Assembly: GCA_015680685.1 (NCBI GenBank)
Contig: MNCI01023772.1
Location: 58,772 to 82,090 of the forward strand
Length of the DNA stretch: 23,319 nucleotides
DNA from: Gnetum montanum
Taxonomy: Eukaryota; Streptophyta; Gnetopsida; Gnetales; Gnetaceae
Direction: 5' to 3'
The position numbers were made by a program, and so were the translations under genes. The first letter of the stretch is position 1. Every line of letters starts with the position of its first letter. Positions 10,972 to 19,964 of this stretch are shown here, in pieces. Below the pieces are notes generated by a model, which was not told the origin of the DNA, did no database searches, and saw nothing but the letters and a program-made list of their open reading frames with translations.

Positions 10972-11280
10972 AGAAGAGACATTTATTCGATGTTTAAAAA
11001 TGATTAATAAAGAAAGGTTATAGATAAAAATGCAAATGAACTTAGGTTACGTGCATTAGGCTATGTGCATAAAGCATAAAATGATAATTGCATATGTAAT
11101 AAACTATAAATGAAAAGTAAGGTTATATGGCTATTGTAGCATCTAGTCATAGAGGCATGGAAAGGTGAAGATGAACTTCACTTGTATAAATTCTTTCTAA
11201 TCTTTACAAGACTAGGGAGTGGATAAGGTCTATTCTACACAAGCTTGTATTCGCCATTCCCTTTGCTTACAATGTTAAAA

Positions 11281-12200
11281 GGAAGTTCATCCTATAATGT
11301 ATTCCATTGCCTATCATTGTCGCTATTGGCTATCTTGGGTTTTTGCTCTTCATGGCTAGGAGCTTCTTTTAAAAGCTCCACTTTGTATCCCTATTCTATC
11401 TCTACATTTTTGATAGCTAATGGAGCTATATTTTCATCATGAATGATGATTTCACCTCCCTCATAAGGAAGACGAATTTCTTGGTGGATGGACGAGGACA
11501 CAACTTGTAACTAAACCAATCAAGATCTTTCTAGGATCATGTTAAATCTTGGTGTCTCTTCCACCATCAATTTTGTAGTTGTAATGAATATTTCTCTAAC
11601 TACAAAATCCAAGGAGATAGACCCTTTGACAACAACTCTTGAGCTATTGAAGGATTTAAGAGTTGTAATGGTTGTATGTTATACTTGCTTAGTTAAGCCC
11701 AAGCATTCAATGATGGTGCATTGGATGATGTTGGTTGTATCTCCATCATCAACATGCACTCGATGTATTTTAAATGTTCCTATGCATATGGTTACAAATA
11801 AATGGGTTGTAATCACTTTTCCATTCTAAGGATTAACCTTAAATTCACTATTGCAAAATGTTAAGGGTGTTGACTTCTCCTACTCTTGTGAGGGAGGAAT
11901 CATTACTACATGAATGGATTTCTCATTAGTAGGAATATCCTCACTAACAAGTATGGAGGTCAACATTCTAACTAGCACCTCACAATGTGTAGTGAAAGTC
12001 ATGATCAAGTCATATAAGCTTAGCGTTATATCTTTCTTCTTGAGGGATTACTTGACTTGGTCCATTGCACTAAGGAAATTTTTGTCATTAGCTATGAGCT
12101 TGTCAAAATGGAAGTGGGCTTTGATGGGCCCACTTCCTTTAATACCTCTATTTTCTTACCTCCCTAGTTGTTAGGCTTTTGCTTATACTTCTTCCTTTGT
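11281..12200 (-). pseudogene. Aspartic protease and flanks, decayed (left element)
   Basis: Retropepsin-like protease would cut the Gag-Pol polyprotein. The frame aligns with the right element. First comes DLIMTF...VRMLTSI...IHVVMIPP (about 12050-11890, right: DLLMTSREHREAMVCMLTSI). The active-site loop HVDDGDTTNI is at about 11766-11737 (right: HVDDGATANVV). Then come LKSFNSSRVVVKG and FNMILE, the equivalent of the LILGRPW motif. The catalytic Asp of the D-[DST]-G motif is kept, but the usual Ala/Ser after Gly is Asp. Stops occur at former Gln or Trp codons. A Lys-rich patch (KKQKTSAKQRKKYKQK) at about 12180-12230 precedes it. It is in a different frame from gag, so at least one indel separates them. 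Confidence 0.85.
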
Positions 12201-12299
12201 TTTGCTGAAGTTTTTTGCTTCTTAGCCATTGGCTATGAGGAAGAGGCAATAGCATTGGAAACTATAGGAGGTCCTTCTATAGTTAGTTAGGCTACAGCT

Positions 12300-14653
12300 A
12301 TTTGGGTTGTATTAGGTTGGAAGACGTTAATGAAAAAAGGTTCTATCAAAGGCATTCATGATGGTACTCTCACAATGAAGGAGGATCTTAAGCTATTGGA
12401 AGCTAAAGAAGCCCTTTCATTGTAGAGGGGTACTTCAATCATGAATGGTTCTCTTGCAAGTCTTTGATTATCATTGATGTTAAATGTTGAAATGACATAG
12501 GAGCTATCATTTTCATTCAATAGGTATTTGTATACTTGCATCAAATTTTCTTGTGTCCAAACTAGGTTAGAAGCATCTAGGACTAGTTTTCCGCTATCTA
12601 TCATCCTTTGCAGGTCTTCCTTTAGCGCAACATAGAAGTTTTTATCATGACTAGGCAGTTGATGATAATGGTAGAAGTGGTCTAACTTAATGTATCTAGG
12701 CAACTAGGGATCATCCTATATTACTTGAGTGGGATCTTTGGCAATTTTGCATAGTCACCCATGTTTCTTTTGAGCACCTATGATCATTTATTTGTGTTTG
12801 ATGCATCCACTTCTTAATAGTTGGTCTAACAACTTAGATGGTTTTAATGACAATGTAGTGTATTTAGACCTATCCTTACTTTAGAAGTTAGGTATATTTT
12901 TTTATTAATGCAGTGGTCCCAGAAGTTAATGGTTGGTTATTATGGTCATTGGTGGGGGCCTTGGGTGGGTTGACCTTTAGCCCTTGGTTAGAGTTGCTAA
13001 GGTAGTGTTGTTTTGTTTGTTCTTTTCTTTGTCTTTACGAGTGTGTTGTTTTTTATATGCTATATAGGCTACATCATGAATAGCCTCTATGACATCCTCT
13101 ATATTTTTAGTTAGTGAGAATGCTTGGCTAAGAGACCATGGATCAAGTTAGTAGTGTTTGAACTTGATAAAGTTATTAAGTGCTCCCTTGAATATGGCCA
13201 ATAAGTGGGCTTCAGCTATGAGCTTTGGCATTTCATTCAGTAGTCCATTCCACCACTAAATGAATTTTTGTATAGGTTCTAAGGATCCTTTCTTGACCTT
13301 CATGGGTTGGTCAAGTGTTTTATCAAGATTTAAGTTATACTTGAAGTGATTGAAAAATTGGGCTACTAAGTTCTCCAAAGAGGATATGGATCCTCTGGGT
13401 AGTGCATGATACCAATCAAGTGCTTTCCTAGTCAAAGATATAGGGAAAATACTCATTATGGTATGAGGCCATGGATGCAAGACTAAACATTTAGATCAAA
13501 AGATAATAAGGTGAGCATTAGGGTCACCTTCTCCATTATATTTGCTAAATTAGGGAATGGGGACACTAGGAGGGAATGTCAAAGGTGGGACTACAAGACT
13601 TATGGGACCATCCTAGTAGAAGTTCATAATCTTAACAGTTTATATGGTAGAGGATTTAAGCCTCTTCAACTCCTCCATTACGTCTTGGATCATTTGGAAG
13701 GCTTGATCTAAGCCTTGTAGTTGCCCCATAGGTTGTGAGGTTTCTACATAAGGTTGTGGCATCTATTATGAGGGTTGTAACATCTATTATGAGGATTGTG
13801 GCCTTGTTATGGGTTGCATGATAGAAGGAAGAGGTTGTGTTATGGTTGTGGCTTGTGCCAAAAAACAAAGAAAACAATGTTTATGTTAGTACTTAAGGCA
13901 CAAGTAGGAAAAATAGGATGTGTGACCCCTATGTTGCTTGGGGTCCCATGGTGAACCCTACATGAGTAGTTAATGGATTTTTTGTGGTAAAAACAAGCAT
14001 TGATGATTGTATATATTTATACTATGTTCTAAATGACATTGGTGTGCTATAGTTAGTTATTTGTAGCATTGGCTGAGTGTGGTGTATGGTTATAACTAAT
14101 GTGGGATCTGCCATAGTAGGGTATGAAGGAGTGGAAGATGGTGGTATGATGCCCATAGAGAAAAAAAAGCATTAGAGGAAGGTGTTGTGACCTTGGAATA
14201 TTTTTATTGGAACAATCCTCCTAGGATCTATTTAGGCTAAGATTCTACCTTAAATTCATCCTTCTCCTCTTGTTGTTCCTCAAAGCTAGACTTGACATCT
14301 TCTTCTTCCATGATAATCAAATGGACTAGGATGCTAGAATAGATTTTTTTAATAAGAATTTCTTCATATAAGGAAGGAATGTACTTTTTTCCACCCCTAT
14401 GTATGAGCTCAAACTCTCTTTTGGCCTTGGCTTCAATTCATGGAATTAGCATGTCTACTTGTATTTTTGCACAAATGAAGTTATAAAAATCTTCATTTCT
14501 GATTGAAAAATCAAGACTATCCCCTCTAACCCTCAAAGATCACCTACATTCAATGATGGTAGGGTCTTTGGAATCATACACCCTCGTTCCTTATTGGCTA
14601 TGATCTTTGCCAATGAAGGTGAAGGGCAATTTGGTGGACTTTTGAAAAGACAT
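12300..14653 (-). pseudogene. gag: gag, decayed (left element)
   Basis: Gag forms the virus-like particle and packages RNA. The chosen start, ATG at 14653, opens MSFQKS. An N-terminal block (YNFICAKIQ, then FELIHRGG, about 14500-14400) matches the right element. The capsid-type retrotransposon gag domain (KALDWYHALPRGSISSLENL to LEPIQKFI, 13480-13256, continuing to about 13090) and the zinc-knuckle region (12673-12632) follow. Pieces starting at 14653, 13480 and 12703 share one frame, so any indels over nearly 2 kb cancel out. Stops such as QKFI*WWN replace Gln. Both knuckle cysteines are Tyr, so zinc binding is lost. A repeated FI(I/V)RVP motif ends the region. Confidence 0.85.
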
Positions 14654-14789
14654 GATTATAGTGCTAATGATTGCTTAAAATAGGTTATAAATGGAATTTA
14701 AAAACTCTTAAAGAAAATGAAAAGGACAAAAAATGATGTACTTACTATAATTAGTAAGTTGAGGATGAGAAGGCTTTACCCAATTACCA

Positions 14790-15800
14790 GAAATGAAATG
14801 TTGGAAATGTTGGTTTTAAGCCTTACCTAAGATACCCTCCCAACTACCTCTACACTAGGTAACATGGGTAGGGGGGGTGATGGTGGTGGGGGGTGTGGTG
14901 CAGGGGTGGTGGGGGTGGCGGGTGTTTGGGGAGAGTTTGAAGACCAAAATAGAAACTTGGTAGTTTCCAAAGATGGTTTTGGTAGGCTGCTAACTTTTAC
15001 AACAAAGGATGAAAAAGTAGGATTGGTTGGTATCGAAACCAATGTTAGTTTAATGGCAAAAACTATGGCAAGAAGAATTAAATGGTTATTAAGGCTTCCA
15101 CACTAGATTTTCTCTAGAAAATCATAGTAGATGTTGTGAAATTTTAGCACCCAAACCACTTGCAATTTCCTCATTGAGGTTTCTACTATAGTTGGGTAAA
15201 GGTAATGTTGGATTCCTTAACAGTTTTGGCTTCAAAAAAACCTAGAAAATGGCTTTCAACTTATAATAAAAGCAAATCTAGTCATTAAATTGGTTTCAAA
15301 CATTACCAAATCTATCCCACCAACTACTTCCATGTTGGGAATGAAAAAATGGAAAAAGGATGAAAGATAATGGGAATCTTACAAATCCTACCTCAATGTT
15401 GATGGGGAGGGGGGAGGGAGGATGAAACCCAAAGTGAAAAGTTCATGTTTTTTCCACTAAAACTAGTTTTAGTTAGTTGACAATTTTATAAGCTTGGAAA
15501 AAATGGAAGGAAAAACAAACTTACAAAAGACTTGAACCATACATTTTTAGAATCTAGAAAGTAAAGTATATGTAGTAGAAAGGAAAAATAATAAGGAAGG
15601 AGAGATATCAATGTTGGCTATATGCTATAAAATTCACAGAAAATGCTATGAAAAGCCAAAACCCAACCAATTGCAACTTCCACACTATAGTTTTGGTCAC
15701 ATGAAGGGATAGACTAGTGTTGATTCATCAAAGGTTTTGGCTACAGAAATTGAGGAAAAGCTTGTAAATGGCAATGAAGAGAATAGATCTAATCATAGAA
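14790..15800. repeat. About 0.5-kb imperfect tandem duplication
   Basis: Matching anchors lie 480-511 bp apart: 'caactacctc' at 14841 with 'caactacttc' at 15321; 'agtttccaaagatggtttt' (about 14961) with 'ttttttccactaaaactag' (about 15449); 'ccaaaccacttgcaattt' (about 15151) with 'cccaaccaattgcaactt' (about 15662). Each copy ends with a 'ggcttcaaaaaaacc' or 'ggctacagaaattg' segment and carries a G-rich run. Confidence 0.7.
14866..14931 (+). other. G-rich tract with quadruplex potential
   Basis: About 66 bases on the plus strand contain at least six runs of three to seven G separated by short T/A/C spacers (gggta, ggggggg, ggggggg, gggg, ggggg, gggg). This exceeds the four runs needed for an intramolecular G-quadruplex. 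A smaller one lies at 15404-15419 in the second leader copy. In the element's own RNA the tract would be C-rich. Confidence 0.75.
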
Positions 15801-16712
15801 TTTAGGTGAAGGCCCTTCTTCTAGTGCCAAGAAAAACTATTGCAATCAAAAACATTTCTCACTAGAAAAAACCAAGGATCCTCAATGCAATAGTTCCCCA
15901 ACCTTAAATCCCAGGGCCTCCATGAGAGAAATGGAATTCAAGGTGCCTTGGCTAGTCTAGTAGATCAACCAAGGACTTATGAGATGCGAAATGTGGGAAT
16001 AAAAATAGATCCAAATAATCTAGAGAAAATAATTTTATTTTTTCATAAAAAACTCAAAACTTAAATCTTTATTTAGAATGAATAAAGGATAAGTTAGAGA
16101 GATATGTACAAATGGTGTCTAGATGAGTAAGAAGGGGTTCACTTATGTAAGAGTTCAAAGCTCATTGAAACTAATGTGATATTCTCCATGATCCAAGTGT
16201 TAAGCCACTCTTGATGCTAGTGAACCTTCCTTCACTACTGCAACCTCAAATTTGCAAGTTCAGGCATAGCTAGGGGTGAGAAAAGTAAAAACTTTGGATG
16301 CCAAACTACTCCATGCTAGGGTTTGAAAATCCCAAATGTGTAGTGTTGACAACCAAAATCCACAAATCTCAAGGCTACAATGCAAACATGGGAGATTACA
16401 ATAACCCTTAAGTGCTTGAAAATTCCCCAAGTGTGAGATTGTAAAAATGGCTAAACATTGCTAAGAATTTGCTTGAAATTTAAAAAAAATTGCTGAAACA
16501 AATTTCCTAAACACATAAATGATGTTTGAGGTTGGCTTTTATGGGATATTTAGGCTATAAATGGGGCTGAAAATTGGCTATGATTTGGCTACAAAAGTGG
16601 CTCCAAATTGGCTATAAAATGGCTACAAATTCAGGTGACATGGGTGCCCAAATTTGGGGGGGTGGGATTACCATACATACTAAGTGCTTCTCACCATGGC
16701 CATTACATTTAC

Positions 16713-16720
16713 TATAAATA
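16713..16720 (-). promoter_or_regulatory. Candidate TATA box of the left element LTR
   Basis: The minus strand reads TATTTATA within the palindromic context TACTATTTATAGTA. Its distance from the LTR start is similar to that of the TATA box in the right element's LTR. In the 3' LTR copy the site reads TATTTAGA, so it has decayed there. Confidence 0.4.
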
Positions 16721-16837
16721 GTAACTAGGACACACCTTCCATGTTGGAGATGAATCTTCTATGCTAAGATCTCCACCATGCTTGCTAAAGTAGCTGATCA
16801 ACATTGAAGTGCATGAAGTGATGAATTTTTTCTTTTT

Positions 16838-17065
16838 GGCTTCCACATTGGGGGATTGAATTTTTCATGATGGGAATGAAGACTCCATGCTAGGGGGAAA
16901 CCTCCATCCTAAGGGGAAAAAATTTCCTAATTGGAAAAAAAATTCCACATTAAGGGGGGAAATTTTCTAGGATTGGGGAAAACTTCTATGTTGAGGGGAA
17001 AACATTTATAAGCTGGGGAAAAACTTCTATGCTAAGGTGAAAATGTTTTCAGGTTGTGCATGTTG
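16838..17065. repeat. About 40-bp imperfect repeats in U3
   Basis: Repeats start near 16901, 16943, 16983 and 17024, spaced 40-42 bp. Each reads 'ctccat/ttccacat/cttctatg' + 'ctaagg/ttgagg' + 'ggaaaa'. The counterpart in the other LTR starts near 932, 974 and 1014. The words 'ccacattgggg' and 'ccatgctaggg' are those of the 185-bp array. Confidence 0.7.
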
Positions 17066-17349
17066 TCTCCACATTCAAATGAAAAAGTTTCTAAAACCCC
17101 CATCCTTCATCCCTAGGGGTAGGTGAGATCTACTGGCCTGCATGTGTTTCCAGGGTAGAAAACATATGCCCTCCACAAAACCCATTAAATTACTTTTTTT
17201 GGCATTCCAAAAGGTATATTTGACCTTCCAAAGCCAAAATATAGATACTAGGTGACTTTTTTCCCTTATGAAATTACTTTGATCACTTATAAGGAGTTTT
17301 TCACCCTAGAAGTATAAAGTATGTGAAATTTCCCATTTTTGATTATAAT

Positions 17350-18360
17350 TTACACATTTATAATGAATTTTTCTATCAAGTTTGACAGGGTGAAAGCTAC
17401 ATGATGAAGATTGGTTATAACAAAAAAATTTTGTGGTCTTTCATAGTCAACCTTCTCATTGAAGGAGTTAAGGACATGCAACATCTCTGCAGTAGGAGTT
17501 GAAGGGATAGGTACCATGAATAAATCTAGCAAACTTGCATGCTTGATGCTTGCTTGAACATACCAAGGGGCCTATCCCTTTAGCCACTCTTGTGTTGATG
17601 TAGCCTCCTCAAACTTTAGGATGAGGGTATTCTTATGTTGTGAACCTAAAAGTGGTATAGTGATATAAGCTAAGGTGGAAAGTCCTGCAAAGAAAAAACC
17701 AAAATTTTAGCATCAACATGAGAAATTTTAACAACCAAGTGAAGCAAGAAAATACTTGAAGCCATGAAACACTAAAGACTATAGTCTTAATGTTTACCTT
17801 TCCTTTTCTTCTTCAGTGCGGAGGTCCTACTTGCAAGGGTCTGATCCATGAAGTTGTTGGAATTTTTTATACATGGTTAAACCTGGTGACATATGCATCA
17901 AAGTCCCCTCTTAACTATTGATACACAATAATTCTAATTTGAGGACTCTTGGGAAATTCATCTAAAAGAGTTTGAGCTACTTCCAAGATTTGATCATTGA
18001 TGATCAAACCCTAATCCTTGATCTTGTACCTGCAATAAGCTATAAACCAAATGAAGTTAGGAAAGGTAGTCAAGCTAAAAACACAAAAGCATTACAATAA
18101 TCATGCTTACCTCTGTAGAGATACATGATGCCAAGTGGACTCTAGAATAATGTGTGAGCTCTATGCACCACTATCAAAGTATTGTCAACATTATATCAAC
18201 TATACTCTGGCATCATCCAAATCTTTGTAAGGTAACATGGACTTATGGCATCTGCTAGTCCTCTTGTTATCTTAGGAGGCAACTTGTCAATAATGAATCT
18301 AATAATCAGGCTAGACACCTAAGGTAATAGAGTCTCCACACAATCTTGGCTACATCTATG
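17350..18360 (-). pseudogene. Possible spliced gene relic, function unknown
   Basis: AT-rich DNA between the two elements with splice-like signals on the minus strand: donor AG|GTAAGC (exon end 18111), acceptor TTATTGCAG (exon start 18029), donor AAG|GTAAAC (exon end 17808), acceptor TTTCTTTGCAG (exon start 17684). The candidate introns would be 81 and 123 bases. The last candidate exon is open from 17682 to a TAA at 17350-17352 with a single stop. It includes LKFEEATSTQEWLKG and crosses about 100 bases into the LTR. The upstream candidate exons have three to four stops each, and the best frames do not join in phase. I recognise no family. It could be a host gene piece broken by both insertions, or chance. 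Confidence 0.3.
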
Positions 18361-18458
18361 GATGAAACACCGTGAAAATTACGAGTCGGCCTCAGGCAAA
18401 GATTCGAAGTTCAAGTGAGAGCGCGCATCAGCTTTGTTCCAGGACAACTTTACGCCCT

Positions 18459-18478
18459 ATTACGCACGGTAGCGTAAT
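18459..18478. repeat. Perfect small hairpin ATTACGC/GCGTAAT
   Basis: Seven-base perfect arms (18459-18465 and 18472-18478) surround the loop ACGGTA. It is the first and cleanest of a series of TTACGC/GCGTAA pairs in U3. Confidence 0.75.
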
Positions 18479-18620
18479 GAGCGCAATAAGCTCCAAAATA
18501 GTCAAAGGCAGAGTCTAGAGAAGCGCAACAGTTTGATGCTTTTTTCTCGTGGCGCATGATTAACTTGTCTTTATGCTCGTTACGCGGCGGTGCGTACCAT
18601 TGCATATGTTATCATTCAAG

Positions 18621-18767
18621 TTATACATTGTTTACGCTTCACCACGCGCAGCTACGTAGTGAGCGTAAGTTGTACATTATTTATGCTTCACCACGCGCAG
18701 CTGCGTAGGGAGCGTAGGTTGTACATTATTTACGCTTTGTTACGCGCAGTTGCGTAGTGAGCGTAAA
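18621..18767. repeat. Three 49-bp tandem units in U3
   Basis: Units at 18621-18669, 18670-18718 and 18719-18767 each contain 'ttacgctt...acgcgcag(c/t)(t)(a/g)cgtag.gagcgta'. Within each, TTACGCT and AGCGTAA-type ends can pair. Unit 1 has CTACGTAG, an eight-base palindrome with an ACGT core. Arrays of this kind in U3 often act as enhancers; here that is inferred. Confidence 0.85.
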
Positions 18768-18885
18768 ACAATGTTGAGCTTATTGTTTTTACACCAGATT
18801 ACACTCATACATGCAACACAACACGAATGAGCGTAATACAGCCTGAAAGAAATTAAAGCGTGCTCAGCATGTGCCTGCTTTTCAC

Positions 18886-18917
18886 ACGCACAACACGCAA
18901 ACGAGCGTGTTGTGCGT
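18886..18917. repeat. Perfect 13-bp CpG-rich inverted repeat
   Basis: ACGCACAACACGC at 18886-18898 and GCGTGTTGTGCGT at 18905-18917 are exact reverse complements separated by AAACGA. It lies about 100 bases upstream of the TATA box. The role is unknown: transcription factor site or structured single strand are both possible. Confidence 0.85.
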
Positions 18918-18971
18918 AGTCACAGTCTGACTTAATATGGTCATACCAACAGGACCCGCGATATCCGGGAC

Positions 18972-19024
18972 CCACGTCATCAGGGTTGCGCCTTTTTCGC
19001 GAAGCATCGTGGCCCATAAATACC
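18972..19024 (+). promoter_or_regulatory. LTR promoter: bZIP-type site and TATA box
   Basis: CCATAAATACC at 19014-19024 is a good plant TATA box. CCACGTCA at 18972-18979, the reverse of TGACGTGG, has the ACGT core bound by plant bZIP factors and sits about 35 bases upstream. Transcription would start near 19045, inside the LTR, as required for a retrotransposon. Confidence 0.65.
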
Positions 19025-19723
19025 TCAGTTGACAGAGATAAAAAGGTGGGCAAATCAGAGAAGCAAAAGCATATTTCTGAGCACTAGAGCACTTAGCACT
19101 TTGGAGCAGAGATACAGAGAATAGCGCTTTGGCAATCGTGGACATCATCACCTTACAGCTGAAGCAGAGTATAGTTCGCTTTGAGCACTGGTGACAGGAG
19201 TAATCGTTCTGCTGAAAAGACTCTATCAATCAGAAACAGTTGATCGGTAGACGTCAAAGCTTGGCCTGCCTTGCATCTTAGCTTTAGCCCACGAGGTAGA
19301 TCGGACTTCTGTTTAGACCGTTTGCTTGTTGTTTTGTGCTTGTTTCACATCCTGTAACCGGGGATTCCCTAGTGTAATTTCTCATACGAAATATACATTT
19401 TTAAGTCAAAGCGCAGATCTTGAAGCTACGAGCTTCTCTTATGTCAACCTCCTTTCATCGTGTTTAGCATTATCATTGTTGTAATCCGTCTACATCTTTT
19501 TCCCCTCATTTTACGACGCCTTGAACCAGATCACTTTCATTTTACACACTTTGCATTATTTTACTGACCCATAACTCCCTGTCTGATCGATAAGACCGTT
19601 CAGGGCGCCATGGATTCACTTTCTCCAGCATAGCCCTCGCGTGGATCCGTGGCTAAAACTATGTACGCCGGAAACTCGGGTGGTATTTTCCAGCTACCGA
19701 AGTTTTTCGACATTATAGTTTTC

Positions 19724-19741
19724 TGGCGCTAGAAGGATGTC
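19724..19741 (+). promoter_or_regulatory. Primer-binding site of the right element
   Basis: TGGCGCTAGAAGGATGTC begins with the TGG complementary to the CCA end of a tRNA and follows the LTR by eleven bases. Primer sites starting TGGCG are usual in plant gypsy elements. I cannot name the tRNA with certainty; Ogre elements are known to use tRNA-Arg. Confidence 0.7.
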
Positions 19742-19964
19742 CTTCAGGCTCCGATCCGAATATTTCGGGTAACCCTGTCAGAGATCCATACCCTAAACCA
19801 TAGACGTAATACCTCTAGGGAAGTCTACGGTCAATCGTGTGGTGTAGATCGGTCGCAAGGACGATTTCTTTGAAATCCTACAGGGTAGAAAGCCTTTTGT
19901 GCTTTGTGTTGCCAGCCATTTTCTTTTAGATCCGATTATCAGTTATTCTCAACTTCATTGATCA

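Larger units (their letters stand above)
4372..11280 (-). other. Pro-RT non-coding block, candidate giant intron
   Basis: Protease-side coding similarity stops near 11280 and pol resumes at 4371, both in the frame whose codon starts are multiples of 3. The minus strand has ATT|GTAAGC at 11281|11280. At 4372 a pyrimidine-rich run ends in ACCTAG|GTT, with a YTNAY-like TTAAC about 25 bases upstream of the AG. Joining these leaves the frame in phase 0. Ogre elements are known for a spliced intron exactly between protease and RT, but theirs is only a few hundred bases. This one holds tandem repeats and no recognised gene. A nested, badly decayed insertion remains possible. Another donor-like GTAAAG lies at 11207. 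Confidence 0.5.
14654..15979 (-). other. Long 5' leader of the left element
   Basis: This untranslated stretch lies between the 5' LTR and gag. At about 1.3 kb it is roughly six times the leader of the right element (19713-19964). No ORF with protein similarity was seen. It contains the tandem duplication at 14790-15800 and two G-rich tracts. Primer binding would be expected next to the LTR: minus-strand TGGTTGATCTA begins at 15971, eight bases from an LTR end at 15980. This is only a weak candidate. Confidence 0.6.
10..17449 (-). mobile_element. Old full-length Ty3/gypsy Tat/Ogre-type LTR retrotransposon
   Basis: Two direct repeats of about 1.4 kb (10-1442 and 15980-17449) flank minus-strand remnants in the order gag, protease, RT, RNase H, integrase, which is the Ty3/gypsy order. 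The gag spacing, the CX2HX4HX4C-type knuckle site, the protease style and a possible intron between protease and RT point to the Tat/Ogre group. The size, about 17.4 kb, suits that group. The LTR copies match at roughly 85% over a 71-base stretch compared by eye, so the insertion is old. No target-site duplication was recognised: 5-9 reads ATTAA and the right flank reads ACCTT. Boundaries are uncertain by about 30 bases, and faint similarity continues to base 1. The element is dead: every coding domain has stops. Confidence 0.9.
15980..17449 (-). repeat. 5' LTR of the left element
   Basis: This is the partner of the repeat at 10-1442. On the plus strand it runs TGAGATG...ATAGTCA, giving a minus-strand TG...CA structure. 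The U3-R-U5 layout on the minus strand is inferred from a TATA-like site at 16713-16720 about 730 bases from the LTR start. U3 holds about 40-bp imperfect repeats. A 'gggggggtggga' run near 16656 matches the G-rich spot of the other LTR. Confidence 0.85.
18363..19712 (+). repeat. 5' LTR of the right element
   Basis: About 1.35 kb. The right end is set at the CA at 19711-19712, eleven bases before the primer-binding site. U3 (to about 19045) is full of TTACGC/GCGTAA inverted repeats. A TATA box at 19014-19024 sets transcription start near 19045. R-U5 follows to 19712. The partner LTR is outside the window, so the boundaries rest on TG...CA, the primer site and base composition only. Confidence 0.7.

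Noticed and set aside
11539-12174. Plus-strand ORFs of 96 and 86 codons
   Set aside because: They are shadows of the minus-strand protease, whose alignment to the right element explains the sequence.
18621-18767. 49-bp repeats considered as a CRISPR-like array
   Set aside because: The units are directly adjacent with no unique spacers, and they sit in a plant LTR.
18853-19229. Overlapping minus-strand ORFs of 66 and 115 codons
   Set aside because: They lie across the promoter and R region of the right LTR, antisense to it, and look like chance frames in CpG-richer DNA.
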